36,119 nt of DNA from Treponema sp. (GCA_016296205.1 JAEDJS010000012.1:1-36119), one strand, 5' to 3'; counted from the stretch's first letter, positions 7,522-15,865 are shown. The notes: generated by a model from the sequence alone, not told the origin. A program made the numbers and translations.

Positions 7522-8435
7522 TTTTATTATATTTGAAAGGAAGAATCGGAAATCAACTTTTTATGTTTGCTTTTGCAGAAGCATTAAGACAAAAATTTGG
7601 TAAAAACGAAAAAATTATAATTGACGACACAGAAGTTTTAGAAACAAATTGGGTAGACTCACTGTTATCATATAATTTGCCAAATGTAGAATTTGTTCAC
7701 ACTCACGACTTATTGAATTCAAAAGAATTTTCAAAACAGAAATTCTGGAAACGAGTTTATGGAAGGTTAGTAAGAAATGCTGACTACAATAAAAAATTTA
7801 AAATAGAAAAACTTTTCCAGAGATTATTTAACATAATGGGATTGTATGTTTGCGAAAACGGATTTTTGAAAGTAACAAAAAGTTTTACAAAAAATAAACT
7901 GCTGGAAGGATATTTCCAGAGCGAAGACTATTTTGCAAACTGCAAAGAACTTATTAAAAATCAATTTGACCTTTCAACTCAACTTGAACAATACAATTAT
8001 CCTGGACTTGAAGAATTAAAAAAACGCAATTCAGTTTGCATCAGCATTAAAGTTGAACACAACGTGGGAAGTTCACTTTTTGATGTTTGCAATGACGGTT
8101 ATTGGGAAGATGCAATTAAATATATTACAGACCATGTTCAGGATCCACTGTTTTTTATTTGTTCAGACAATGTGGATTATGTTAAAGAACATTTAATTGA
8201 CTGTTCAAAATACGATACAATTTGTCAGGATAAAAAAGCACCAGTAGAAATTTCGATGGCGGCAATGTCTTGTTGTAAACATTTTATTATTGGCAACACT
8301 TCTTTTGGCTGGTGGGCTCAATATTTGTCTAAAAAACCAATTGAAGAAAAATTAATGATTGCACCTTCTAAATGGATGAAAGTAGAAATGCCTGTTGATA
8401 TTTACCAGCCCAACTGGACATTAATCCAAGTGTAA
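7518..8435 (+). CDS. GT11 family glycosyltransferase, probable alpha-1,2-fucosyltransferase
   Basis: Residues 8-15 read GRIGNQLF, the N-terminal signature of GT11, and the C-terminal part has FFICSDN, MSCCKHFIIGNTSFGWW and IAPSKWM, in family order. GT11 enzymes transfer fucose from GDP-fucose, typically forming Fuc-alpha-1,2-Gal. The usual HxRRGD motif expected near residues 175-182 is replaced by SIKVEHN, so this is a divergent subgroup and donor or linkage could differ. Length (305) fits. It overlaps the acetyltransferase stop by 4 bp and precedes a GT6 gene by 13 bp; GT6 enzymes often use a fucosylated acceptor. The family call is firm, the exact specificity is inferred. Confidence 0.85.
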   Translation: MILLYLKGRIGNQLFMFAFAEALRQKFGKNEKIIIDDTEVLETNWVDSLLSYNLPNVEFVHTHDLLNSKEFSKQKFWKRVYGRLVRNADYNKKFKIEKLFQRLFNIMGLYVCENGFLKVTKSFTKNKLLEGYFQSEDYFANCKELIKNQFDLSTQLEQYNYPGLEELKKRNSVCISIKVEHNVGSSLFDVCNDGYWEDAIKYITDHVQDPLFFICSDNVDYVKEHLIDCSKYDTICQDKKAPVEISMAAMSCCKHFIIGNTSFGWWAQYLSKKPIEEKLMIAPSKWMKVEMPVDIYQPNWTLIQV

Positions 8436-8448
8436 TTGAGGTTTATAA

Positions 8449-9288
8449 ATGAAGAAGATTGGAATTTTTTATATTTGTACTGGCCCCTATGTTGCCTTCT
8501 GGGAAGATTTTTATAAGACAAGTGAAGAAAATTTTTTGCCAGAAACAGAAAAACATTATTTTATTTTTACAGATTCATCAACAATTAAAAGCACAAAAAA
8601 AAAGCATGTTTATCAAATTCAGAATATGCCATGGCCTTTAATTACACTGCTTAGATTTAATTATTTTTGCTCTGTTGAAAAAGATGTTCAAGAAATGGAT
8701 TATTTGATGTTCAGTAATGCAAATATTATTTTCCCTGCCAAAATCACAGAAGAAGAATTTTTACCAGCTGGTAGTCAGGAAATTTTTGTAACACAACATC
8801 CGGGTTATTATAAATGTAAATCAGCAAAATGTCCTTTTGACAGAAATCCAAAGTCAACAGCATTTGTCCCGCTTTGTGTAAAATCACCTTATGTAATCGG
8901 TGCAATGAACGGAGGTACAAAAGACGGTTTTATGAAAATGGCAAATCAGTTAAAGAAGGATATAGAAACTGATCTTAAAGCCAATATTATTGCACGATGG
9001 CACGATGAATCGCAACTTAACAGATATATTGCAAAAAACAAAAATTATAAACTGCTTACACCAAATTACTGTTATCCAGTTGGATTTGAATTGGACCTGC
9101 CAAAAAAAATTGCGGCAGTAAGCAAACAGGCAAAATTTGATGTTGCAGATTTTAAAGGATTTGATTACAGCAAAAAGCCATTAAGTAAAAAAATTAAAGA
9201 GTTGATTTTGAGTATTCCAAGAAAAGTTAAATTTGTGTTACAATATTTATGCAGTTATTTACAGCTTGCTAAGTGGAGGAACAAATGA
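8449..9288 (+). CDS. GT6 family glycosyltransferase (ABO blood-group transferase family)
   Basis: The 279-residue protein shows GT6 landmarks in order: YICTGPYVAFWEDF near the start, YFIFTD (37-42), a sugar-nucleotide region at about 61-95, HPGYY (117-121), RNPKSTAFVP (132-141), IGAMNGG (150-156) and WHDESQLNRY (184-193). Vertebrate members have a metal-binding DxD; here it is N90-A91-N92, the NxN form known in bacterial GT6 enzymes, which work without metal. Family members add Gal or GalNAc alpha-1,3 to Gal, usually fucosylated. TGAGG precedes the ATG by 7 bases. There is no membrane anchor, as expected for bacterial forms. The immediately upstream GT11 gene could supply the fucosylated acceptor. 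Donor sugar is unknown. Confidence 0.88.
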   Translation: MKKIGIFYICTGPYVAFWEDFYKTSEENFLPETEKHYFIFTDSSTIKSTKKKHVYQIQNMPWPLITLLRFNYFCSVEKDVQEMDYLMFSNANIIFPAKITEEEFLPAGSQEIFVTQHPGYYKCKSAKCPFDRNPKSTAFVPLCVKSPYVIGAMNGGTKDGFMKMANQLKKDIETDLKANIIARWHDESQLNRYIAKNKNYKLLTPNYCYPVGFELDLPKKIAAVSKQAKFDVADFKGFDYSKKPLSKKIKELILSIPRKVKFVLQYLCSYLQLAKWRNK

Positions 9289-10133
9289 AAATTTTAGTTA
9301 CTGGTGCAAATGGTTTTTTGGGCAAGGGCGTTGTTGAGCAGCTTGCAAAAACAGATAATTATATAATCGCAACAGATTTTACAGAAACAAAAATTGATAA
9401 AAAAAATGTTCATCCAAAGCAGTGCAATATTTTTGAAATGGAAAATCCTTATGAAGAATTCAACTGCCCTGATGTTGTTTTACATTTGGCCTGGAGAGAT
9501 GGATTTAAACATAATTCAGAAGCACACATTAAAGATCTTCCAAAACATTATGAATTTTTAAAGAAAATGGTTGAGGGCGGAGTAAAAAAACTTGTTGTTC
9601 TTGGAACAATGCACGAGGTTGGTTTCCACGAGGGAAGCATTAATGAAAAAACAATCTGCAATCCGCTGAGCCTTTATGGTGTTTCTAAAAATGCCCTTAG
9701 ACAGATGACAGAACTTCTGGTAAAAAATACAGATACAAAATTGCAGTGGATCAGAGGTTTTTATATTGTTGATAATTCAGAAAGAGGCTGTTCAATTTTT
9801 GCAAAACTGATGCAGGCTTCTCTTGAAGGCAAAACTCATTTTCCATTTACAAGCGGGGTAAATCAATTTGACTTTATTGACTATCCTGAATTTTGCAAAC
9901 AGGTTTCGGCAGTAACATTGAACAATACAGAATTTGGAATCATCAACTGTTGTTCAGGTAAACCAATGAAGCTGGCAGAACGAGTAGAAAATTTTATTAA
10001 AGAAAATAAGTTGAATATGGTTTTAGATTATGGGACTTTCCCAGACCGTCCTTACGATTCACTGGCAATCTGGGGAGACGCTACTAAAATCAACAAAATT
10101 TTGCAAGAAGCTTCTGCACTGCAAAATAATTGA
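9285..10133 (+). CDS. Extended SDR sugar-nucleotide epimerase/reductase
   Basis: The 282-residue protein begins MKILVTGANGFLGKG, the Rossmann TGxxGxxG cofactor motif, and has the catalytic pair in LYGVSK. It therefore uses NAD(P)(H) on a sugar nucleotide or related substrate. A segment with GTMHEVG contains the expected third catalytic region. It could be a reductase or epimerase for a deoxysugar in this locus, but the substrate is not readable. I use the ATG at 9285, with GGAGGA five bases upstream, rather than the in-frame ATG at 9273. It overlaps the GT6 stop (ATGA). Its last 44 bases overlap the convergent glycosyltransferase gene that ends at 10090. Confidence 0.85.
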   Translation: MKILVTGANGFLGKGVVEQLAKTDNYIIATDFTETKIDKKNVHPKQCNIFEMENPYEEFNCPDVVLHLAWRDGFKHNSEAHIKDLPKHYEFLKKMVEGGVKKLVVLGTMHEVGFHEGSINEKTICNPLSLYGVSKNALRQMTELLVKNTDTKLQWIRGFYIVDNSERGCSIFAKLMQASLEGKTHFPFTSGVNQFDFIDYPEFCKQVSAVTLNNTEFGIINCCSGKPMKLAERVENFIKENKLNMVLDYGTFPDRPYDSLAIWGDATKINKILQEASALQNN

Positions 10134-11061
10134 TGCAGAAAAAACTGTAAGCAATTTTTTGCTTTAAGTTTAAGGGTGAGGTCATCATAAAGAAATAATT
10201 TTTTCTGAGGAGCCTTACCCAATTTTTTTGGTTTTCAATAGTATAAAAATCTCTTGGGTAATTTGGATCTTTGCACAAATAGAAAAGAATAAGATAATAA
10301 GCTTTGATATAAATCTGATAGGAAATCTTCTGGTATTTTGTGCCTTTGAACATATCATAAATTTTTTTACATTCGGTAACAATATCCATTTTTTTTGGTG
10401 TAGTTTTACTTTTTGTTATGCTGGCGCTTTGCTGGTAATAATTGTAAAAAATCTGGTTTGTGCTGGCAACCGTTTTGGCTTTATTAAAAATTTGTGCAGA
10501 ATAATGATTGTCTTCAAAAAGTTGACCTTCTGAAAAAGTAATTCCTTCTAATAATTCTTTTTTATAAATTTTATTCCAGACAGGGCAATTATTGTGATTT
10601 TTTATAGCACCTCTAAGGAATAATTTTAAGGCATGATCGTGAGAGTATAAACAGGTTTTTGGTTTAGGTTGAACTATAGTCTTTTTTGGATCTGATAAAA
10701 TGTAATCAAAAAAAACTAAATCTGCATTGTTGGAAAGGAGAATTTCCATTGAAGTTGTATAAGTTTGTGGTTCAATCCAGTCGTCGCTGTCTACAAAAGT
10801 AATGTAATTGGCAGTTGCAATTTTTAATCCATGATTTCTTGCAGAACTTAATCCGCCATTTGTTTTGTGAATCACTTTTATTCTAGAGTCTTTTGCGGCA
10901 AACTGGTCGCAGAGTTCTGGGCATTTGTCTGGGCTGCCGTCATCAACAAGAATTACCTCTAAATTTTTGTATGTCTGATTTAAAATTGAATTTACACAGC
11001 GTTCCAGATATGGCTGGACATTATAAACCGGAACAATTACGGAAAGCAGTGGATTATTCAT
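10090..11061 (-). CDS. Family 2 glycosyltransferase
   Basis: The 323-residue GT-A enzyme starts MNNPLLSVIVPVYNVQPYLE, followed by VDDGSPDKCP, the GGLSSARNHG segment and the metal-binding FVDSDDW. These are all canonical GT2 features. The sugar is unknown; it probably extends the same surface glycan. I chose the ATG at 11061 because GGAG lies 6 bases upstream; two further in-frame ATGs lie 12-15 bases earlier. The start overlaps the preceding GT4 stop by 8 bp, so the two are an operon. Its 3' end overlaps the opposite-strand SDR gene by 44 bp, unusual and possibly a source of antisense interference. Confidence 0.9.
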   Translation of the reverse strand: MNNPLLSVIVPVYNVQPYLERCVNSILNQTYKNLEVILVDDGSPDKCPELCDQFAAKDSRIKVIHKTNGGLSSARNHGLKIATANYITFVDSDDWIEPQTYTTSMEILLSNNADLVFFDYILSDPKKTIVQPKPKTCLYSHDHALKLFLRGAIKNHNNCPVWNKIYKKELLEGITFSEGQLFEDNHYSAQIFNKAKTVASTNQIFYNYYQQSASITKSKTTPKKMDIVTECKKIYDMFKGTKYQKISYQIYIKAYYLILFYLCKDPNYPRDFYTIENQKNWVRLLRKNYFFMMTSPLNLKQKIAYSFFCINYFAVQKLLAKFC

Positions 11062-12115
11062 TTTTATCTCCATCATTAAAAAGAGTAATAATTTGATTGT
11101 TAAAATTTTCAGTGCCGAAATTTTTAATAAATTGAGTGAAATTGTTTTTGAAATTTTTAATCGTGTCTGAATCTGTAACCATTGTTTGCATCATTTGACT
11201 CATCTGGTCTGAGTCCCCAACGTTTACAATAAAGCAGTTTTTGTTGTTGTCAGAAAGTTCTATGGCACCGGTTTTGTAATTTGTAATAATCATTGGAAGT
11301 CCGCAGGCAAAGGCTTCGATTGGGAATAAAGAAAACCCTTCTGTTTTTGAAGAAAGAATTCCGCAGGAGGCGTTTTTCATCCAGCGGTAAGGGTTAGAAT
11401 CAAAACCAGTTAGAATAATTTTGTCTTTAACCGATTTACTGGAAATGTATTCTTCTACTTTTGGTCGGTCTGGACCGTCGCCTAAGAAAACAAGTTTGTA
11501 TTCATTTTGTAGATTGGCAGGAAGTTTTGAGTATGCATCGATTACTGAAAAAAAATCTTTGGAATCAAAATCCATTCTGGCGCACATCAAAAAATATTTG
11601 TCTTTTAAAGGAATTTCTTCATTTGATTTTTCTAGGATTGCAGGAAAATTCACTGGGTTGTAAATCACCTGAACATTATTTTTAAAACCAAATTTTTTCT
11701 GCAAAATTTCCATCTGTTCCTTGCAGACACAAATTACTTTTTTGGAATGTTTGAGTAAAAAGAAATTTAATGGCCAGCTTTTAGAAACAGTCATAGAAAA
11801 AGGATTGCAGTGAATCCATGAAATCATTTTAAATCCTGCAAGTTTAAAAGCTGCGGAACTTGTTGGACGGAAGCCACTAAAATTAATAACTTCACGATTG
11901 CAGGAAGATTTATAGATTTTTTTTAGTGCGGGAAAAGAATCTACTACAGTAACATTTTCTGGAACAAAATATTTTTTATCAAAACCCTGGCAAACATACA
12001 AATAAATTTTGGCATCTGGATTGTTTTTTAAAATAGAATTTGCAGTGTGGCAAAACACTTTTTCTGTTCCACCACCAGCGTAACAATATAAAATAAAAAA
12101 ATAATTCTTTTCCAT
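11054..12115 (-). CDS. Family 4 glycosyltransferase
   Basis: A 353-residue GT-B enzyme. Visible features are the N-terminal YCYAGGGTEKV glycine-rich loop, the C-terminal domain beginning FLMCARMDFDSKDF, and SKTEGFSLFPIEAFACGLPMI, the EX7E donor-binding motif of retaining GT4 transferases. It should act at the cytoplasmic face on a lipid-linked intermediate. No membrane helix is obvious. A TATAAA box lies 8 nt before the ATG, which implies almost no leader. It is divergent from the GT14 gene at 12163 with only 47 bp between the start codons. Confidence 0.9.
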   Translation of the reverse strand: MEKNYFFILYCYAGGGTEKVFCHTANSILKNNPDAKIYLYVCQGFDKKYFVPENVTVVDSFPALKKIYKSSCNREVINFSGFRPTSSAAFKLAGFKMISWIHCNPFSMTVSKSWPLNFFLLKHSKKVICVCKEQMEILQKKFGFKNNVQVIYNPVNFPAILEKSNEEIPLKDKYFLMCARMDFDSKDFFSVIDAYSKLPANLQNEYKLVFLGDGPDRPKVEEYISSKSVKDKIILTGFDSNPYRWMKNASCGILSSKTEGFSLFPIEAFACGLPMIITNYKTGAIELSDNNKNCFIVNVGDSDQMSQMMQTMVTDSDTIKNFKNNFTQFIKNFGTENFNNQIITLFNDGDKNE

Positions 12116-12123
12116 AAATATAT

Positions 12124-12129
12124 TTTATA
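12124..12129 (-). promoter_or_regulatory. -10 box close to the GT4 start (near-leaderless)
   Basis: TATAAA on the minus strand with 8 nt to the ATG at 12115. No SD is visible. No convincing -35 box. Confidence 0.4.
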
Positions 12130-12150
12130 TGAATTTTTTGGAAAAATCTA

Positions 12151-12156
12151 TATAAT
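12151..12156 (+). promoter_or_regulatory. -10 box directing a leaderless GT14 transcript
   Basis: Perfect TATAAT with 6 nt (GTAAAC) to the ATG at 12163. Initiation about 7 nt downstream of the box would begin the mRNA at the start codon. No SD precedes it and the -35 region is poor. Confidence 0.55.
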
Positions 12157-12162
12157 GTAAAC

Positions 12163-13047
12163 ATGAAACATGCATGGTTAATTATCGCCCACAATAATTT
12201 TGAAATTTTAGAGAATCTTTTAAAGTATTTTGATCACGAATGTAATAATATTTATCTTCATCTTGATAAAAAAGTAAAATGTTATCAAGTGCCAGAAAAT
12301 ATCTGCAAAAAAGCAATTCTTTATGTTGTTCCCAATCCTGTGAATGTAATGTGGGGTGGCAGCAGTCAGATTGAATGTGAAATGAAACTTTTGGAAATTG
12401 CTTTAAAAGATAAAAATGATTATTACCATTTGATTAGCGGAGTTGATGTCCCATTGCAGAAATTTAGTGCAATCGAAAATTTTTTTCAAATTCACAAAGG
12501 CAAAGAATTTGTTGGATTTGTTGATGGTGAAATAGACCCAAAATTGTATTTGGACAGAGTTGGTGTACATCATTATTTTCAGAATTTTATTGGCAAGCGT
12601 GATAAATTTATTGGAAAAGTTTTGAATAAATTCCAAAACATGATAATCAAATTGGAATTGATTTTTGGAATTGACAGAAATAAGAAAAATAATTTTTTAC
12701 TTAGTTATGGTCCCAATTGGTTTTCTATTACAGATGATTTTGCAAAGTATGTTGTAAGCCAGAAAAAATTTATTTCAAAGAGATTTAAATTTAGTTTTTG
12801 CGCTGACGAAATTTTTTTGCAAACACTGATGGTTAATTCAACTTTTAAAAATAAAAATTATTCAATAGAAAATAATGAAAATCAGATTTTGCGTCACATA
12901 GACTGGGACCGTGGAAATCCTTACACATTTGGTTTGGAAGATTACGAGTTGTTAAAAAATTTACCAAAAGAATTTTTCTTTGCACGAAAATTTGATTATC
13001 AAAAATCACCAGAGATTGTAGAAAAACTTTTTAAAGATGTTTTATAA
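12163..13047 (+). CDS. GT14-like glycosyltransferase (core-2/I-branching enzyme family)
   Basis: The 294-residue product begins MKHAWLIIAHNNFEILENLL and contains IYLHLDKK, MWGGSSQIECEMKLLEIAL, HLISGVDVPLQ and SYGPNWFSITDDFAKYV. This order is typical of bacterial core-2/I-branching beta-1,6-GlcNAc-transferase homologues (GT14). Bacterial members transfer xylose or GlcNAc-type sugars, so the donor is uncertain. It probably branches the same surface glycan. The start is supported by family N-termini and by a -10 box that would make the mRNA leaderless. The stop lies 2 bp from the end of the convergent GT2 gene, with no terminator between them. Confidence 0.85.
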   Translation: MKHAWLIIAHNNFEILENLLKYFDHECNNIYLHLDKKVKCYQVPENICKKAILYVVPNPVNVMWGGSSQIECEMKLLEIALKDKNDYYHLISGVDVPLQKFSAIENFFQIHKGKEFVGFVDGEIDPKLYLDRVGVHHYFQNFIGKRDKFIGKVLNKFQNMIIKLELIFGIDRNKKNNFLLSYGPNWFSITDDFAKYVVSQKKFISKRFKFSFCADEIFLQTLMVNSTFKNKNYSIENNENQILRHIDWDRGNPYTFGLEDYELLKNLPKEFFFARKFDYQKSPEIVEKLFKDVL

Positions 13048-13049
13048 AA

Positions 13050-13979
13050 TCAATAAAGATTGAATAAAATAATTAGTTTTACAACTTTTGTGTCGGAGCT
13101 TAACATTCTGTAGGGCTTAATTTCTTTTAAAATTTTAATTCTTTTTAAAAGAGATTTTTTACCTTGAACCATAAGCCTGGCTTGTTCAACGGCAAAAGAA
13201 TTTTCTGTTCCAAAGATTTTTACAAATTCCAAAAGCTGTTTACTTATCTGGCCTTTGATTGATGTAAACCGTGCAATTTTTTGTTTGAGTTTCCCAATTT
13301 TACTTGTCTTCATCCCAATAACATTGCCAGCGTGCTGGCGGTATTTTATATACGAATTTTCATCAAAGTAAAAGTGGCCGAATGCTGTTGCGCAAAGGTA
13401 AGCCCACCAGTCGTGCATGATTGTAAATTCCGGCAGTTGTTTGCAAATTAAGTTTACAAGTTGATTATTGAGAACACATCCGCAGCCAGTTGCTACACAT
13501 TGAACAAGTGCATTTCTAAAACCAAAAGTAGAATTAACTGGTGGGAATGGAATGTTGTTTGGAAGTGGTTCTAAGTTTGCGTCTACAGGAGTTACACGGC
13601 AGCAGTACAATTTTGGTTCATCCTGATTTTCTGTGTGCTCTAGAAATTTTATTGCGCTGCTAACTTTATTTGGAAGCCAGTAATCGTCCTGGTCGCATAA
13701 ACACACGTAATCAAAATTTGTGCTGCGTGTCATTAAATCAAAGAAACTTTTTGCACTTCTCAAATTAGGACCAGTGTACCATTCAACTTTGCCGGGATAA
13801 TTTTTTTTGTATTCTTCAAGAATCTGGTGAGTGTCATCTTTGGAACCGTCATCGCGAACAAGAATATTCAGTCTTGCAATGCCAAGAGATTCAACATCCT
13901 GAGCCAGAAGACTGTCTAGTTGAGTGGGTAAATATTGGTGACCGTTATAAGTGCTAACAATAATTTGAACTGACTTCAT
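13050..13979 (-). CDS. Family 2 glycosyltransferase, rhamnosyltransferase-like
   Basis: A 309-residue GT-A enzyme with VQIIVSTYNGHQYLPTQLDS, LVRDDGSKDDT, the metal-binding CLCDQDDYWLPNK, and MHDWWAYL, a combination typical of bacterial rhamnosyl- or similar GT2 transferases. It should extend the glycan at the cytoplasmic membrane. TATAGT lies 6 nt before the ATG, so this mRNA is likely leaderless. It is convergent with the GT14 gene (2-bp gap). The next minus-strand gene upstream starts at 15151 and ends 53 bp before this ATG, so this gene has its own promoter. Confidence 0.9.
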   Translation of the reverse strand: MKSVQIIVSTYNGHQYLPTQLDSLLAQDVESLGIARLNILVRDDGSKDDTHQILEEYKKNYPGKVEWYTGPNLRSAKSFFDLMTRSTNFDYVCLCDQDDYWLPNKVSSAIKFLEHTENQDEPKLYCCRVTPVDANLEPLPNNIPFPPVNSTFGFRNALVQCVATGCGCVLNNQLVNLICKQLPEFTIMHDWWAYLCATAFGHFYFDENSYIKYRQHAGNVIGMKTSKIGKLKQKIARFTSIKGQISKQLLEFVKIFGTENSFAVEQARLMVQGKKSLLKRIKILKEIKPYRMLSSDTKVVKLIILFNLY

Positions 13980-13985
13980 AATTTT

Positions 13986-13991
13986 ACTATA
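13986..13991 (-). promoter_or_regulatory. -10 box directing a leaderless GT2 transcript
   Basis: TATAGT on the minus strand, 6 nt from the ATG at 13979. No SD is present and no good -35 was found. Confidence 0.5.
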
Positions 13992-14032
13992 CCACAGATT
14001 GATAAAAAAATCTTCGAAATAAGTTCAATTGA

Positions 14033-15151
14033 TTATGGCTTAGGCAAAATAGACTGATATTTTTCTGTAAGAATTCTGGCGTTTTCTTTGATGCTGTAGC
14101 CGGCGGTGGTGCATTGCCGGGTGGTGTCTTCACGTTCTTTGCCAACCAGTGAAGAAATCAACTTGGCCCAATTTTGTGCATCTCCAAGTGGAGCAAATTC
14201 AAGACAGTCTGTAATTTTACTCTGGCTGGGAACTTTTGTGCTTGCAATACATGGCAATCCTGCAGCCTGGGCTTCTATTAAAACAACCCCTAAACCTTCA
14301 TACAGACTAGGCAAAATAAAACAGTCAAAAGCCTGGTAAAGTTCTGCACTGTCGTTGCGCTGGCCAAGAAATTGAATACAGTCCTGGAGTTGATGCTGAT
14401 TAACCTGATTTTGAATCTGTTCAAGCAGGGGACCAGTTCCCACAAGTAAAAGTTTTGAATTATTAATCTTCTGGTGGAAGCATTTAAAAATTTCAACTAA
14501 AAACTGATGATTTTTTTGAGGCATAAAACGACCCAAGTGGCCAATAACAAATGTGTCTGGAGCAATTCCAAGTTCTTTGCGTTTCTTTAACCGAGTTGAA
14601 TTATTATAGGCAAATTTTTCCAAATCAATTGCATTATTCAATAGAAAAACTTTGCCCTTGTTGTATGACTTATTTCCAAAAAGCCATCGCCCGGCAAGTT
14701 CGCTGCAGCAAAAATAATGAGTTGCAAAAACTTTGCTAAAAGGCCGAAGAATTTGTTTGAGGAGATTTTTTTTGAATTCCGCTTTGTTTGTAGTAGAATG
14801 ACTGTGTGCAATGCGAACGGGAACCCCTGCAGATTTGGCAGCACTCAGTGGAAAAATGCTCATGGTAGAAATATGGCTGTGAACAATCTGATAATTGTTT
14901 TCTTTAAAAATGCGGATAAGAGCCCTGCGATACTCAAAAGCTTTCTGGTATGGAGGAATCATAATTACCCGTCCCCCTAAACTTTGAATTTCATCAAAAG
15001 GAATACAAGTTGAATCGCTGTCGCAGAGAAAATCAAACTGAATTTTAGTGCGGTCAATGTTGCGGAAGTAGTTCATCACAACGGATTCAACTCCACCTCC
15101 AAGCCATTTACCCATAATTTGTGCTACTCTAATTGGTGCATTATTTTCCAT
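14033..15151 (-). CDS. Family 4 glycosyltransferase
   Basis: A 372-residue GT-B enzyme. The N-terminal MGKWLGGGVESVVMNYFRNI, the IVHSHIST segment, the C-terminal domain starting IGHLGRFMPQKNH and LPSLYEGLGVVLIEAQAAGL (EX7E donor site) identify a retaining GT4, close in style to EpsF-like transferases. It likely acts in surface-polysaccharide assembly. I use the ATG at 15151 (MENNAPIRVAQ) because family proteins start there and TATAAT lies 7 nt upstream. The in-frame ATG at 15223 would place the N-terminus inside the vapC coding region. The promoter overlaps the 3' end of vapC. Confidence 0.9.
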   Translation of the reverse strand: MENNAPIRVAQIMGKWLGGGVESVVMNYFRNIDRTKIQFDFLCDSDSTCIPFDEIQSLGGRVIMIPPYQKAFEYRRALIRIFKENNYQIVHSHISTMSIFPLSAAKSAGVPVRIAHSHSTTNKAEFKKNLLKQILRPFSKVFATHYFCCSELAGRWLFGNKSYNKGKVFLLNNAIDLEKFAYNNSTRLKKRKELGIAPDTFVIGHLGRFMPQKNHQFLVEIFKCFHQKINNSKLLLVGTGPLLEQIQNQVNQHQLQDCIQFLGQRNDSAELYQAFDCFILPSLYEGLGVVLIEAQAAGLPCIASTKVPSQSKITDCLEFAPLGDAQNWAKLISSLVGKEREDTTRQCTTAGYSIKENARILTEKYQSILPKP

Positions 15152-15158
15152 AAAATTG

Positions 15159-15164
15159 ATTATA
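15159..15164 (-). promoter_or_regulatory. -10 box directing a leaderless GT4 transcript
   Basis: TATAAT on the minus strand, 7 nt from the ATG at 15151 and immediately after the vapC stop codon. There is no SD. Confidence 0.55.
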
Positions 15165-15167
15165 TCA

Positions 15168-15587
15168 TTAAACCGCCCAGTCTTCCACTGCCAGCAAAGG
15201 AATCCCTTCAAAGTCTTTAACATTGTGAGTTACAAGAATCAAACCGTTGGCTAGAGCAATTGATGCAATTTGAGTGACTGCATAAGGTTTTGGAGTTCCC
15301 GCCGCTTTTAATTCTGCACGAAACTTTGCATGAATACTTGCCGCCATCTGGTCATAATCTAGAATGGGAAAGCGTTGAAGAATTAAGTCGTAGAGAAATG
15401 TGTGTAATTCTTTCTTGCGTTTACCTTCTGGCATTGATTCAAGACCAAATTTTAATTCGTGCCAAGTTACCGAACAGATGCAGCATTTATCTGCCATGGT
15501 TGCAATTTTTGTTTTAACTATTGCAAAAGTACTTTCTTTGTGTAATTCGCTGACAACATTTGTGTCAAGTAAATAAATTAATCCCAT
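15168..15587 (-). CDS. vapC: VapC-type PIN-domain toxin, possibly catalytically impaired
   Basis: The 139-residue protein is a single PIN domain, the ribonuclease fold of VapC toxins, which usually cleave tRNA or rRNA. D8 (LLDTN) and E44 (TWHELKFG) are present, and ILVTHNVKDF carries the distal acidic region (D125). The third expected aspartate, in the usual D-x-Q-I-A segment, is valine 104 (PYAVTQIAS). Its GTC codon at 15276-15278 is one change from GAC. PIN nucleases bind Mg ions through these acids, so activity may be lost or reduced. The start overlaps the antitoxin gene by 10 bp, the usual coupled arrangement. Confidence 0.85.
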   Translation of the reverse strand: MGLIYLLDTNVVSELHKESTFAIVKTKIATMADKCCICSVTWHELKFGLESMPEGKRKKELHTFLYDLILQRFPILDYDQMAASIHAKFRAELKAAGTPKPYAVTQIASIALANGLILVTHNVKDFEGIPLLAVEDWAV

Positions 15588-15865
15588 GTGAACTCCTTTC
15601 TACCACCATTTGGATCCGGGTCCCTGACAAGTTCTTTTGCCCAAGGATCATAATCGTCTTCTAAATCTGGATCGCAGCTATTTTTCCAGTCTATGAATGC
15701 TTCGAGAAAAGTTTTTTTCTGTGGAGTCTTCTGTTCATATTCATCACTACTAATCATAACAGCCACAACCTTCCCATGGCGAGTAATACACAAAGTCTCC
15801 CCATCCTGAACCATATTCACAAATTCACTAAATTTGCTCTTAACTTCATAAAGTGGCGCAGTCAT
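15578..15865 (-). CDS. Phd/YefM-type antitoxin
   Basis: The 95-residue product begins MTAPLYEVKSKFSEFVNMV and continues LCITRHGKVVAVMISSDEYE, the typical Phd/YefM DNA-binding N-terminal domain. The acidic C-terminal half (DPDLEDDYDPWAKELV) should wrap and neutralise the PIN toxin encoded just downstream. I chose the ATG at 15865, with GGGAGG four bases upstream; the same frame is open back to 15931, but the additional 22 residues do not fit the family. A promoter with paired direct repeats upstream fits the usual autoregulation by antitoxin or toxin-antitoxin complex. Confidence 0.85.
   Translation of the reverse strand: MTAPLYEVKSKFSEFVNMVQDGETLCITRHGKVVAVMISSDEYEQKTPQKKTFLEAFIDWKNSCDPDLEDDYDPWAKELVRDPDPNGGRKEFTWD

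Noticed and set aside
10228..10533. 101-codon plus-strand ORF
   Set aside because: It lies wholly opposite a clear GT2 gene and has no recognisable features.
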